From: Lactobacillus laiwuensis
Lineage (GTDB): Bacteria > Bacillota > Bacilli > Lactobacillales > Lactobacillaceae
Direction: 5' to 3'
NCBI RefSeq assembly: GCF_019972835.1
Contig: NZ_BPPB01000010.1
Coordinates: forward strand, 1 to 45,866
Length of the DNA: 45,866 nt
Shown: positions 28,209 to 37,590 of the stretch, piece after piece
How the letters are laid out: each line of letters begins with the position of its first letter
Position numbering within the stretch: the stretch's first letter is position 1
Notes under the pieces: model-generated
The model's database searches: none
Told to the model about the DNA's origin: nothing
Seen by the model: only the letters and a program-made list of their open reading frames with translations
Position numbers and translations under genes: made by a program

Positions 28209-29197
28209 TTACATATTAACTTGTGTACCTACTTTGTGCCTTGCGGCTTTATCATAAATAGACTTCGTTGCCATCAGGTCTTGAGCTGCAATGCCAACAG
28301 TTTCAAAGAAAATTATTTCGTCATCGTTTTCACGCCCAATTAAGTCGCCACTGACTACTTGACCGATTTCGCCAGTAAAACTAGTATTTGCAACCATGCC
28401 CTTATTTAAAGGGATAATTATGTCACCAGATTCTGCTAAAACAGCATCTTTAGAATCAAAGTAAATTTTATTTGCTTTAGCGACTAGCTCGGCCGGGGTC
28501 TCTTCCATTTGTGGCTGGTAAGCACCAACACCACAGATTGTTGCGCCTTTTTTAATAAACTGAGCATCATAAACTGGTTTAGCTGAAGGCGTAACAGTAA
28601 TAATCACATCTGCATTCTTCACGGCTTCATTTCCTGTCTTAACTGCAGTGATTTTGGTATGGTATTGCGCTAATTGTTCTTGCATTTTTCCAGCAAACTT
28701 TTGGGCTCGGTCAAAATCAAGGTCACTGACTGCAACTTCATCCAGGTCACGTACGATCAGCATTGCTTCAAGCTGTGTAGCAGCTTGACCTCCCGTACCA
28801 ATTAATGCACCTTTTCTGCATTTCTTTTTTGCCAAATATTTCAGCGCCACGCCAGAAGCAGAACCTGTGCGCAATTGGGTAACATAATTACCATCCAAAA
28901 TAGCATTAACTACTCCAGTTTTGGTATCAATATTTAACACCTGAGCATTAATTGAAGGCAAGCCTTGATTAATATTTTCAGGAAACATGTTCAACACTTT
29001 CACACATGCCGCATCATACTCTTCACAAAAACCGGCATACACAAGAAGGTATCTTTACCATTTTGCTTAAGAATCTGAGTTCTTAACGGCACGTCTACTT
29101 TACCGGCAGAAAAATATTTAAAAGCATCGGCCACTGCAGCAATGCAGTCTTTTAAGGAATAACATTTTTCAATATCACTTCTGTTTAACAGTAACAT
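28209..29197 (-). pseudogene. Ornithine cyclodeaminase/mu-crystallin family gene, frameshifted
   Basis: Two frames (29197 to about 29035, then 29042 to 28209) make one protein of about 330 residues, the family's size. The first part reads MLLLNRSDIEKCYSL up to F-L-C-M-P; the second starts at Y-A-G-F-C-E-E-Y. The NAD-binding motif is GALIGTGGQAATQLEAM. Homologues have M-P-A-Y-A-G at the junction, so bases appear lost. The sequence fits loss of 10 bases between two copies of TATGCCGG. Family members deaminate ornithine to proline or reduce imino acids. The gene is probably inactive unless the break is an error. Confidence 0.8.
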
Positions 29198-29271
29198 TTG
29201 TTCCTCCTGTATTTACTCTTAACTTCACACTTTCAAAGCCTATTATAAGTTACTCTTTTAAAAGGTACACA

Positions 29272-30186
29272 TTAGATTTGTTTAAGATAAATCTGATCGA
29301 TAACATGACCTGCAGTTTTATGCAAAATTAAATTGGCGCGTTGCTTGGTTGGAGCAATATATTCACGCAAGTTGACCAAGTTCACCATTTGCCAAGTTTC
29401 CTCTGCAAACTTTAAGGCTTCATCCCTAGGGCCATTAGCCATCTCATAATAAAAATTATGCGGATTATTCTTATTTAGTTCCATTACCCTGACAAAACGC
29501 TGCATAAACCACTTTTCAATCAGGTCCTCAGGAGCATCAATATAAATTGAAAAATCAAAAAAGTCACTCGTCACAATTTGGCCATTGGTTGGCAGCTGCA
29601 ACGTATTAATGCCCTCAATAATTAAAATATCGGGTTCACACACATGACCATATTCCCCAGGCACAATATCACTCAATTCTTGAGAATAAAGGGGATAAAC
29701 AATATCTTTTTTGCCACTCAATACATCTTGCAGAAAGTCGGTAAGTAATTTCATATTATAACTTTCAGGAAAGCCCTTACGGTCAGTCAGATTACGTCTT
29801 TCCAATTCCTGATTAGAATAAATAAAACCGTCTGTGGTCATCAGGTGTACTTTCAAATCAGGATATGTCCGGCTAAGCAATAATTGTAAAAGTCTGGCTG
29901 TGGTAGATTTACCCACTGCTACTGAACCGGAAATACCAATAATAAAAGGCGCGCTGGCAACTTTCTGCTGCAAAAACTCGCTTTGCTTTTGTTGCAATGA
30001 CCGTTTCCCTTGATAAACTAAATAAAGATACTTAATTAAACTGCTGTAAACTTCTTGAACATCAGTTAAATTAATAATATCTCCTAAAGATTTTATCTTT
30101 GCCAGTTCTTCTTTAGTAATCTTAACTGATTCAGTGGCAGAAAAAGACTGCCATTTTTCTCTGTTAAATTGTAAATAATTTTTCAT
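29272..30186 (-). CDS. coaA: Type I pantothenate kinase
   Basis: 304 residues from the ATG at 30186, with AAGGA eight bases upstream; a longer frame to 30213 lacks a ribosome binding site. The Walker A motif is GISGSVAVGKSTTARLL (about 88-104), followed by MTTDGFIYSN and EGINTLQLP. It phosphorylates pantothenate, the first step of coenzyme A synthesis. The sequence through the WQMVNLVNLREYI segment is typical of bacterial CoaA. A stand-alone gene, divergent from the SGNH hydrolase. Confidence 0.96.
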   Translation of the reverse strand: MKNYLQFNREKWQSFSATESVKITKEELAKIKSLGDIINLTDVQEVYSSLIKYLYLVYQGKRSLQQKQSEFLQQKVASAPFIIGISGSVAVGKSTTARLLQLLLSRTYPDLKVHLMTTDGFIYSNQELERRNLTDRKGFPESYNMKLLTDFLQDVLSGKKDIVYPLYSQELSDIVPGEYGHVCEPDILIIEGINTLQLPTNGQIVTSDFFDFSIYIDAPEDLIEKWFMQRFVRVMELNKNNPHNFYYEMANGPRDEALKFAEETWQMVNLVNLREYIAPTKQRANLILHKTAGHVIDQIYLKQI

Positions 30187-30280
30187 CCTAATGTCCTTAA
30201 ATTTTATGTTCATTAATATAGTAGAATAAAAGTATAAAGTTTCCTAATTAATTCTTCTAATCAAAAAGAAAGGCAAAACT

Positions 30281-30853
30281 ATGAAAAAGATAATTCTATT
30301 TGGCGATTCTATATTTAATGGCTACCATGCTGGCCGTGATACTAATGTCATAACTGCTGGCGTGCAAAAAGAATTAGGTGCAAATGCGCAAATTATAAAC
30401 TTATCTTTAAGCGGTGCCACTACTGCTGAAGGCAAGAAACGCTTAAATTTAATTCCGCAAGATGCAAACATAGTAGTGCTTGAATATGGTACAAACGACA
30501 TGTCAAGTGCTTGGGGGATTAGCAGCACTAATTATGCTAAGAACCTGAATTACATGGTTGAAAATATCGGTGCTGCTAGAATGATTATTGCAGGTCCCTC
30601 TTATGAAGACCCTAAAAACAAGGACATCATGCAATACTATAATCTTGAAGATATGAAAGCATACAATCAAATTGCCGCAGATTGTGCTCGCAAGTATAAT
30701 ATTCCCTTTATTAACCTGATCGCCAATTTTTGCCAGTTAGAAAATTTATCTTCATATTATCAAGAAGATGGGCAGCATCTCACTTCTGCCGGAAACAAAA
30801 TTTTAATTGATCTGGTAGTGACGGCAATTAAAGAAAAACTTGCACAAATATAG
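30281..30853 (+). CDS. SGNH/GDSL hydrolase
   Basis: 190 residues of the SGNH fold. Block I is LFGDSIFNGY with the nucleophile Ser (about 10), block II has the Gly in NLSLSGATTAEG, block III is EYGTND with Asn, and block V is DGQHLT with the Asp-x-x-His pair. All catalytic blocks are present, so an active esterase or acylhydrolase is likely. No signal peptide, so it is cytoplasmic. AAAGAAAGG lies upstream. Its stop codon lies inside the terminator stem-loop. Confidence 0.88.
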   Translation: MKKIILFGDSIFNGYHAGRDTNVITAGVQKELGANAQIINLSLSGATTAEGKKRLNLIPQDANIVVLEYGTNDMSSAWGISSTNYAKNLNYMVENIGAARMIIAGPSYEDPKNKDIMQYYNLEDMKAYNQIAADCARKYNIPFINLIANFCQLENLSSYYQEDGQHLTSAGNKILIDLVVTAIKEKLAQI

Positions 30854-30870
30854 TGCAAGTTATCATTTTT
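30833..30870. terminator. Bidirectional terminator overlapping the SGNH hydrolase stop
   Basis: AACTTGCAC (30837-30845) pairs with GTGCAAGTT (30853-30861) around a 7-base loop, with A/T runs on both sides. It ends both convergent genes. Confidence 0.75.
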
Positions 30871-31321
30871 ATAAATCTTTATACATCATAACATGCTTAA
30901 TGTCAGCCTCTACAAATGGCTCGCCTTCAGTGTGATAGCCTAAAAAATCATAAAAGGGTTTTGCTTGCCATTGTGCATGACAATAAAGCCGATCAGCACC
31001 GTGATCACGCAGGTATTCATGAACCTGTGTCATCATTTTGGTTCCTAATTTTTGCCCACGCGTTGCTGCAGCTACTGCTACTCTACCTAGCATCCACTTA
31101 CCATTTTCATGAAAAATACGACAAACGGCCAATGCATTTGTTTTTTCAGCATTGAGCAAATAAACCTGAATTGAGTCCAAATCTTGATCGTCAAGCTCTG
31201 GTACTGTTATTTCTTGTTCGGTTACAAACGTATCTATTCGTAAACGAGCTACACAAAACATTTCGCGTCCTGTCATTTGCGCAATCCGCTTGAAGGTGAA
31301 TTTCTCACTGTCAGTCATCAA
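30869..31321 (-). CDS. GNAT acetyltransferase, ElaA-like
   Basis: 150 residues. The N-terminus with ELYCVARLRIDTFVTEQ-type sequence (MFCVARLRIDTFVTEQEI) is typical of the ElaA/YjcF branch. The acetyl-CoA loop is VAAATRGQKLGTKMM, followed by HAQWQAKPFYDFLGY. The substrate is unknown. The ATG is seven bases beyond the stop of helD, so the two are likely co-transcribed. Confidence 0.85.
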   Translation of the reverse strand: MMTDSEKFTFKRIAQMTGREMFCVARLRIDTFVTEQEITVPELDDQDLDSIQVYLLNAEKTNALAVCRIFHENGKWMLGRVAVAAATRGQKLGTKMMTQVHEYLRDHGADRLYCHAQWQAKPFYDFLGYHTEGEPFVEADIKHVMMYKDL

Positions 31322-31327
31322 AAATTC

Positions 31328-33622
31328 CTACTTTTCTATATAAGTTTTCGGGTCTACTTCAAGAAGTGGACTCTTTTCGTTAGTATAAACAATATCAAGC
31401 TTGTACATCGCCCGCGAAGTTATTGTATACACAAGTTGCGTTTCATCAATGCGATGATAATTTTCTTTTGAGGCAGCCCACATAATGACGGCATCAAACT
31501 CCAAGCCCTTAGCTAAATAAGATGGAATGACCAACGTGCCATCAACTAGTCGCTGATTGGCAGTGGCAATTAACGTTGCTTTCACTTTGTCTTCTTTGAG
31601 CTTTTCTGCCACAATTTTGGCACTAGCCAAGTCCTTGGTAATAATTGCGGTTGTCATGTTAGCTTGACTATTTTCATTTAATATTTGTTCCAGTACATTG
31701 ATTGCAGCAGCATCATCAGAACGTGGCCAAAGAGCTGGCTTTGGCCCTTGACGGTTAAATGACTCAATTTTTTCACCTTGTCGCAGGATTTGTTTGGTAA
31801 ATTCAGTCAACTGCTTAGTTGAACGATACGATTTGGTTAATTGGACGACATCAGTTTTTTCAGGATCAAATAAACCACTGATCTGCTTAAGCAGACTTCT
31901 ACTTTCATCTTTGGTAAAAATAGCCTGGTTTAAATCACCCAACATCGTAAATTTAGCGCGAGGAAAATTATATTTCAGATAGCACAGCTGAAACGGCGTA
32001 TAATCCTGAATCTCATCAATAAAAGCATAACGCATTTCATAATCTACATGACGGCCTGTGATCAGATCATAAAGATACAAGTAGGCTGAAACATCATTCA
32101 TATGAATATAATGCTTCATAAAACATTGCTTAACTTCTTCGATGTGTTTTTGCCAATCTGCTTCTTCAATTTGCCATTTACTTAGATCAGTCATTTTAGG
32201 AACAGCACGTAAAAAGCTTAAATATTGTGCACGCATATTAATAAAATTATTCCGCCTAATTTGCTGGAAAACCTTATCAAGTGCCTTAACGACAATTTTA
32301 CGGCTGAGGAACTTTTCCTCTTTTTCCTCTGATTCAAATTCTTGGTCTGGACGATCATATAAAGCATTTAGCTGCTCTTGACTAAGATTTTGGATGGCGT
32401 CTGACACCCAGGCCTTTTTTGTTTCGCTGTTAATCTTGCGATTGAGTGATTTTATTAATCCTTCTCGCGTAGCATCAATTCTATTGCTCAAATTATAATT
32501 GGAATTAAATGAATAATAGAGTTCACTAATTTTTTCTTTAGTAAAAAATGGTTTCTTTTTATTGCGGAAGTAAATATTTTTAAAAATTACACCATGATTG
32601 TTGAGGTGTTTAGCATAATGATGCAGTAAATTAAAGAAATTTGTAGAATCTTTAAATTGACTAATTGCGGAATCAGCCTGGCTATCTTCAAATTGATCAA
32701 ACAAATTTTCAACGGTCATACCCGGCAGTCTTCTAGCCACAAACTGCCAGTAAGTCATTTGCACCATGTTTTGTTCACCCATCTCGGGCAAAACATTCTT
32801 GATATAATCGTTGAACAGTTGATTAGGGCTAAACATGATGACGTCACTACTGGTAAGGTTGCCACGATAGCGATACAGCAGATAGGCAATCCTCTGTAAT
32901 ATTGCAGAAGTTTTACCTGAACCGGCCGCTCCTTGAACAAACAATAAGTCTGCACTGGTGTTCCTAATGATTTTGTTCTGCTCACGCTGAATCGTTGTCA
33001 CAATTGATTTCATTTGCGTGCCGGATTTTTCACCTAAAACTTCCAGCAGCATCTGATCACCAATAGACTCATTGGTGTCAAACATGTTGATAATCTTACC
33101 GTTTTCAATCATAAACTGCCGTTTTTTGGTCATATCAACGGTAATTTCACCTTCAGGCGACATATAAGAAACCTTACCAATCTTACCATCATAATAAATT
33201 GATGAAATTGGGGCGCGCCAATCATAAATCAAAAAATGATTATTTTTGTCCGCAAAAGAACCCAGACCAATATAAATAGTTTCTGGTTTTTCATTAGTTT
33301 CTTTAAAATCAACTCTGGCAAAATATGGCTTTTGCTCTAATTTTTGAACAGTGCTTAGTTGCTTTGCGGCATGCTGCCAAGCATTTTGACGTTCATCAAG
33401 CAACTGCTGTTGCTGGTGAATAGACAACGCAGTCTCCATAGATGTTGAATAGCCGTCATAATCTAATTTTACATCATCAAAAAAGTGTGAATTAAGATCT
33501 TGGGCTTCTCCTTCGGCCGACTTAATTGACGAGGACAACTCTGCTTTTTTAGCCCGTATCATTTTTAAAATCTTGTCGAGATGCTTTTGCTCAAATTCTT
33601 TATCATCCATCGCTTTTGTCAT
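31328..33622 (-). CDS. helD: HelD-like RNA polymerase-recycling ATPase (UvrD/Rep-type superfamily 1)
   Basis: 764 residues. An N-terminal coiled-coil-like region (1-80) is followed by the Walker A motif VQGAAGSGKTSAILQRIAYL (about 228-247), the Walker B AFIDEIQDYTP, and later SF1 motifs including LTKSYRSTKQL and SYLAKGLEFDAVI. This matches Gram-positive HelD, which removes stalled RNA polymerase from DNA. GGTGAG lies just before the ATG. Other UvrD-like helicases are less likely because of the N-terminal region and overall length. Confidence 0.92.
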   Translation of the reverse strand: MTKAMDDKEFEQKHLDKILKMIRAKKAELSSSIKSAEGEAQDLNSHFFDDVKLDYDGYSTSMETALSIHQQQQLLDERQNAWQHAAKQLSTVQKLEQKPYFARVDFKETNEKPETIYIGLGSFADKNNHFLIYDWRAPISSIYYDGKIGKVSYMSPEGEITVDMTKKRQFMIENGKIINMFDTNESIGDQMLLEVLGEKSGTQMKSIVTTIQREQNKIIRNTSADLLFVQGAAGSGKTSAILQRIAYLLYRYRGNLTSSDVIMFSPNQLFNDYIKNVLPEMGEQNMVQMTYWQFVARRLPGMTVENLFDQFEDSQADSAISQFKDSTNFFNLLHHYAKHLNNHGVIFKNIYFRNKKKPFFTKEKISELYYSFNSNYNLSNRIDATREGLIKSLNRKINSETKKAWVSDAIQNLSQEQLNALYDRPDQEFESEEKEEKFLSRKIVVKALDKVFQQIRRNNFINMRAQYLSFLRAVPKMTDLSKWQIEEADWQKHIEEVKQCFMKHYIHMNDVSAYLYLYDLITGRHVDYEMRYAFIDEIQDYTPFQLCYLKYNFPRAKFTMLGDLNQAIFTKDESRSLLKQISGLFDPEKTDVVQLTKSYRSTKQLTEFTKQILRQGEKIESFNRQGPKPALWPRSDDAAAINVLEQILNENSQANMTTAIITKDLASAKIVAEKLKEDKVKATLIATANQRLVDGTLVIPSYLAKGLEFDAVIMWAASKENYHRIDETQLVYTITSRAMYKLDIVYTNEKSPLLEVDPKTYIEK

Positions 33623-33823
33623 AAACTCACCTAATTTTCCAAAACTTGCATTCTATTTTACCATGAAATCGGTTTATATTAAAATCTCGGATTTGTTTTT
33701 TGCTAAACAGTACAATCTCCAAATTTTTTTGATAATAATTATAATTTATGCGTTAAAATCAGTAAATTATGAAACTTTTTCTATTTTTCCTATATAATGT
33801 AAGGTAATGGAGTTGATTAAGGT

Positions 33824-34483
33824 ATGAAAAAATTTGGTCATTTTTTATCAAAATTAGCATGTGCGCTGGTTGTAACTTTTACAATTGAAAGTACAGTTGC
33901 TCCGATTGCTGAAAATTCAGTATTCAGTTGGCCTTCTCAGACTGTTTATGCTAAGAAAACTACTAAAAAGGCAAAAAAAGCTAAAAAGAAAACTAAAAAG
34001 ACCAAGAAAAAGAATACAGCTGCTATAGCTTCTTCTTGGCACTGGAAAAAGCCTAAAGCCACTGTTTACATTGATCTTAATGATAATGAAGAATTAATTT
34101 CAGCCACTAAAGATGCAATTGATGCATGGAATGATACCAAAGCCTTTACTTTTACTGAAACCAAAAGCAAGAAAAAAGCTAATATCGTAATTGAGCAGGT
34201 TTACAGCCCAAATACTAATTATGCGGGTTATACTACTTTTCATTATTATGTGAAAACCGGAATGATGTATTCCGCAGTTACCAGGTTAAATATTTATTAT
34301 TTACAGAATTTTTCACCATATAGTTATACTTACCAACGTATTTTAAATACTGTAGAACATGAATTGGGACATGCAATCGGACTAAAACATAATAATGGAG
34401 TGTCTGTAATGTATCCTACCGGTTCTTTGTATCCAATTGAGCCTGTTGACGTTGAAAATGTTCAAAAGTTATACAAAGAATAA
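33824..34483 (+). CDS. Secreted matrixin-type zinc metalloprotease
   Basis: 219 residues. A signal peptide (1-44, ending near Q-T-V-Y-A-K) is followed by a Lys-rich linker of about 25 residues (45-70). The catalytic domain contains HELGHAIGLKH, the H-E-x-x-H-x-x-G-x-x-H zinc motif, with the Met-turn SVMYP shortly after, as in matrixins (M10). The domain is small, about 150 residues. A TATAAT lies at 33793-33798 with no good -35. The start ATG follows AAGGT. The basic linker may bind it to the cell wall; this is inference, as is any target. It lies just ahead of a histidine phosphatase gene. Confidence 0.87.
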   Translation: MKKFGHFLSKLACALVVTFTIESTVAPIAENSVFSWPSQTVYAKKTTKKAKKAKKKTKKTKKKNTAAIASSWHWKKPKATVYIDLNDNEELISATKDAIDAWNDTKAFTFTETKSKKKANIVIEQVYSPNTNYAGYTTFHYYVKTGMMYSAVTRLNIYYLQNFSPYSYTYQRILNTVEHELGHAIGLKHNNGVSVMYPTGSLYPIEPVDVENVQKLYKE

Positions 34484-34507
34484 AAAATTAGATTTGTGAG
34501 GAGTAAA

Positions 34508-35152
34508 ATGAAAAGAATATATATAGTACGTCACGGTGAAACCTTTATTAACCGCTATAATAAAATGCAAGGCTGGTGTGATACGCCACTAACAGAAAAA
34601 GGAATAGCAGGTGCTGACCAAGTTGGTGAAGCTTTAAAAGATGTGCCTTTTGACATTGCATTATCAAGTGATATGAAAAGAGCCAGCGACACTTGTGATA
34701 TCATCATTAAACACAATGTTAACCGTGATGAAATTCAACATATCGCAACTCCTTTTTTCCGTGAACATTTTTACGGCTATTTTGAGGGTATGGATTCAGA
34801 TGCTGCTTGGCAAATGATCAGTGGTCCTCACGGTTATAAAAGCCATGCTGAAATGCTCAAAAATGAATCATTAGACACGGTGAAAGACTGGATTAAAGAA
34901 GCCGACCCTTTTCATGATGCAGAGAATGCAAAAGAGTATTGGCACAGAATAAATAAGGGATTTAAATTAATCAGTCAATTAGATGGGGCTGAAAATATTT
35001 TGCTCGTAACTCACGGTTTTACCATTCATAGTATTGCCGATCGTTACAGCGATTTTGATATTAAAGAACGACCTCGTAACGCTTCAATTACAGTGATGAA
35101 TATGACGGAGCAAGAGAAGAAAATTGTTTCTTATGACAAATTAAAGCTTTGA
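34508..35152 (+). CDS. Histidine phosphatase (phosphoglycerate mutase-like)
   Basis: 214 residues from the ATG at 34508, with GAGGAG four bases upstream; a GTG 12 bases earlier overlaps this site. The phospho-His motif is YIVRHGETFINRYNKMQGW, the second basic residue lies in SSDMKRASDT, and the later His in LLVTHGFTI. This is the common GpmB/PhoE-like branch, cytoplasmic phosphatases of broad or unknown substrate. It follows the metalloprotease by 24 bases and precedes the methyltransferase by 27, so the three may be co-transcribed. Confidence 0.9.
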   Translation: MKRIYIVRHGETFINRYNKMQGWCDTPLTEKGIAGADQVGEALKDVPFDIALSSDMKRASDTCDIIIKHNVNRDEIQHIATPFFREHFYGYFEGMDSDAAWQMISGPHGYKSHAEMLKNESLDTVKDWIKEADPFHDAENAKEYWHRINKGFKLISQLDGAENILLVTHGFTIHSIADRYSDFDIKERPRNASITVMNMTEQEKKIVSYDKLKL

Positions 35153-35179
35153 TGCCCTCAATTAACAGGAGAATATTTT

Positions 35180-36034
35180 ATGCAATCAAAAAATGATATC
35201 TCTGACGTTGCTGACAACTTAAATAACTGGAATGATCGCGCTGATGTACATGCAAATGGTGGTTATGGCGATCTTACTCAGTTTGCTAAAGACCAAAATG
35301 CTATAACTACAACTGTTAAACGTGATTTAGACGTACTCAGACCATTTTTGACTCATAATTCAGTTGAAAATAAGCGACTACTTCATTTGCAATGCCATAT
35401 TGGAGATGATACGCTCAGTTGGGCGCGCTTAGGAGCTAAAGACGTTTACGGCCTGGACTTTTCACCTGCTGCCTTAAAGTATGCACGCAAATTGTCCCAA
35501 GAGGCTAATACTTCAATTACCTACGTTGAAGGCGACGCCCGCTATGCCACAAAAGCTATGCCGGAAAAATTAGGACAATTCGACATAATTGTGACTAGCG
35601 CAGGTACAATTACTTGGCTGCCAGAATTAAAATCATGGGCAAAATCTATTGGTCAACTCCTGGCTCCTGGTGGAATATTCATGATTCGTGACAATCACCC
35701 TTTGTTATTTGCACTTGATAATGCCGGGTTAGAAATTAAGCTGGGTTACTTTAGCGGCACTGAGATTACTTATCAATCAGATGCTTCATATACACCAAAT
35801 TCTAATGGGAAAATAAAGCATCAGACAAACCATAATTGGGCTCATGATTTTGCAGAAATTATTAATTCATTAATTGCTGCTGGTTTAACCATTAAAAACG
35901 TAGGAGAGCATAAAATTAGTGATTGGAAGTCTTTGCCATCACTAATCTATGATAAAAGCCTAGAAGGTTGGGTACTTCCAGCTGATTCACCACAGATTCC
36001 ATTGACTTTTTCAGTAGTTGCACAAAAATTGTAA
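35180..36034 (+). CDS. Class I SAM-dependent methyltransferase
   Basis: 284 residues. SAM-binding motif I is LHLQCHIGDDTLSWARLGA (about 72-90), then VYGLDFSPAALKYAR with the acidic residue that holds the ribose, and VEGDARYATKA. Motif post-I to IV (FDIIVTSAGTITWLPEL) is seen. Methyltransf_11/25 type, small-molecule target unknown. AGGAGA lies nine bases upstream. Followed by a strong terminator. Confidence 0.88.
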   Translation: MQSKNDISDVADNLNNWNDRADVHANGGYGDLTQFAKDQNAITTTVKRDLDVLRPFLTHNSVENKRLLHLQCHIGDDTLSWARLGAKDVYGLDFSPAALKYARKLSQEANTSITYVEGDARYATKAMPEKLGQFDIIVTSAGTITWLPELKSWAKSIGQLLAPGGIFMIRDNHPLLFALDNAGLEIKLGYFSGTEITYQSDASYTPNSNGKIKHQTNHNWAHDFAEIINSLIAAGLTIKNVGEHKISDWKSLPSLIYDKSLEGWVLPADSPQIPLTFSVVAQKL

Positions 36035-36053
36035 AATCAGTATTAATACAATC

Positions 36054-36088
36054 AAAAAGGTTAGCTTTCTAGCAAAGCTAACCTTTTT
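36054..36088. terminator. Bidirectional intrinsic terminator
   Basis: The 15-bp stem AAAAAGGTTAGCTTT / AAAGCTAACCTTTTT has a 5-base loop. It lies between the convergent methyltransferase gene and the second liv binding-protein gene and ends both. Confidence 0.92.
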
Positions 36089-36106
36089 ATTACCTAAAAA
36101 TAAGTC

Positions 36107-37312
36107 TTATTCAATTTTAAAAGTTTTACCCACTTTACCATTAATTAATTCTTCTACAGCAATTGGTTTTTCAGGATTATGATCTTTATCTACAGTGATT
36201 TTTCCAGTTACGCCAGTAAAATCTTTAATTTGTTCCAGACCCTTCGTGATTTTTGCAGAATCATCAGATTTTTCATTTTCAATTGCTTCTTTAATCATAT
36301 ATACCGCATCATAAGCTAAAGCAGAAAAAGTTGGTGCTTCTTCATGGTAGCGGTTTTTGAAATCACGCATAAATTTAGAAGCAGTTGGATCCTTGGCAGC
36401 TACCTGTGTTGAAAATGGCGTAGTATAGTAGATTTTACTTGCATTTTTAGCACCAGCAATCTGTACCAGCTTCGGATCAGCCATGCCATCACTACCGACA
36501 ATTGGTGCCTTAATTCCAATTTGACGCGCTTGCTTAATTATTAAGCCAACTTCAGTGTAGTAGCCGGGAACGTAGATAGCATCGACTTTCTTAGCTTTAA
36601 ACGAAGTTAATACAGCGTTAAAATCTTTGTCACCCTCTGAAAATGTTTGACTATCAACTATCTTGCCTTTATAAGTTTTCTTAAATGCTTTAGCAAGACC
36701 GTTACCATAGTCACTTGAATTGTCAGTATAGACAGCCACTCTCTTTGCCTTAATGTTATTCATTACGAACTTGGCTGCACTACCACCTTGAAAATTATTT
36801 TGGTAACATGCCCTAAAAACAAATGGCTGAACTTTACCATTCTTTTGTAAAGTGTAATTTGGATCTGTCGCTGAAGGGCTGACACTTGGTACCTTAGCTT
36901 TAGTAATATTAGGAATTTCAGCTGTGCCGGCATTAGTAGTTGCTGGTCCTACAATTGCTGCTACCTTTTCTTTTGTAGCTAATTGGGCGGCAACTGAAGC
37001 AGAAGTAGAAATAGCAGTTTTATTATCACGCATGATCAGTTTGATTTTTTTCTTACGACCATTAACATCAATGCCGCCTTTTTTATTAATTTCACTAACT
37101 GCTAATTGAATACCTTGCTTTTGAGCGTTGCCATAACCAGCTGCAGCTCCAGACAACTCCATGTTGACGCCAATTTTGACTGAATCTTTATCTTGCTTAG
37201 TTCCATCCCCACTACTGCTTTTAGCAACAGTACAGCCTGCCAGCATAAAAGCTGCCATGCCAGTGATTACAACATTCATTACCTTTTTAATACCGCTAAT
37301 ATTATCCATCAT
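36107..37312 (-). CDS. Branched-chain amino acid ABC transporter binding lipoprotein, copy 2
   Basis: 401 residues with a lipoprotein signal (membrane segment then LAGC, Cys about 26). The mature part is a type I periplasmic-binding-fold protein of the LivJ/LivK family: VKIGVNMELSGAAAGYGNAQ, then ATTNAGTAEIPNITKAKVPSVS. It is closely similar to the protein at 41027-42229 along its length, so the pair arose by duplication. It lies beyond livF behind its own promoter and attenuator, with AAGGA five bases before the ATG. It likely feeds the same permease with another ligand spectrum. Confidence 0.92.
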   Translation of the reverse strand: MMDNISGIKKVMNVVITGMAAFMLAGCTVAKSSSGDGTKQDKDSVKIGVNMELSGAAAGYGNAQKQGIQLAVSEINKKGGIDVNGRKKKIKLIMRDNKTAISTSASVAAQLATKEKVAAIVGPATTNAGTAEIPNITKAKVPSVSPSATDPNYTLQKNGKVQPFVFRACYQNNFQGGSAAKFVMNNIKAKRVAVYTDNSSDYGNGLAKAFKKTYKGKIVDSQTFSEGDKDFNAVLTSFKAKKVDAIYVPGYYTEVGLIIKQARQIGIKAPIVGSDGMADPKLVQIAGAKNASKIYYTTPFSTQVAAKDPTASKFMRDFKNRYHEEAPTFSALAYDAVYMIKEAIENEKSDDSAKITKGLEQIKDFTGVTGKITVDKDHNPEKPIAVEELINGKVGKTFKIE

Positions 37313-37349
37313 CTTGTTCCTTCTAACTATTCTTTAACTAAAATTGCCA

Positions 37350-37386
37350 ACAAAAAAGCCTCATTCAAATCAATGAATGAGGCTTA
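37350..37386 (-). terminator. Attenuator terminator of the second liv binding-protein gene
   Basis: Minus-strand AAGCCTCATTCA pairs with TGAATGAGGCTT around a 6-base loop and is followed by a T-run. It lies between the leader ORF and the gene. Its first arm also pairs with an upstream segment. Confidence 0.92.
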
Positions 37387-37435
37387 AATTATCAATTAGT
37401 TAAACCCCAATCATTGGCACGCAAACTAGGGCTTA
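37387..37435 (-). promoter_or_regulatory. Alternative-pairing segments of the attenuator (leader 1)
   Basis: Segment 1 TTAAGCCC (near 37429-37436) can pair with segment 2 GGGTTTAA (near 37400-37407). Segment 2, read as AATGATTGGGGTTTAA, can instead pair with TTAAGCCTCATTCATT, the first arm of the terminator, with one mismatch and two G-U pairs. This gives the 1:2 / 2:3 / 3:4 logic of peptide-controlled attenuation. Confidence 0.75.
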
Positions 37436-37469
37436 ACTACTTTAAATTACATCACGTAATTCATGTATG

Positions 37470-37559
37470 TTAAGTCCTGCGCTCCAACAACAAGGCAACT
37501 AAATCCTGAGTTTGAAAGATATTCATATTACTTTTTTGTTTAAAATAGTTCGTTTCCAT
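37470..37559 (-). CDS. Leader peptide rich in Leu/Val, 29 residues (leader 1)
   Basis: ATG at 37559 with GAGGAGG eight bases upstream, stop TAA at 37470-37472. The C-terminal part is Q-D-L-V-A-L-L-L-E-R-R-T, encoded with three TTG Leu codons in a row and TTA-GTT just before. The same length, and a near-identical end (Q-S-L-I-A-L-L-L-S-S-R-T), recur in the leader of the other liv unit. A short ORF of five codons (ATG 37464) follows, too short to name. Too small for a normal protein; the codon content, strong ribosome binding site and downstream terminator mark it as a sensor of charged Leu-tRNA or related tRNAs. Confidence 0.8.
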   Translation of the reverse strand: METNYFKQKSNMNIFQTQDLVALLLERRT

Positions 37560-37590
37560 CACAATTACCTCCTCAGAATTTTATGTAAAC

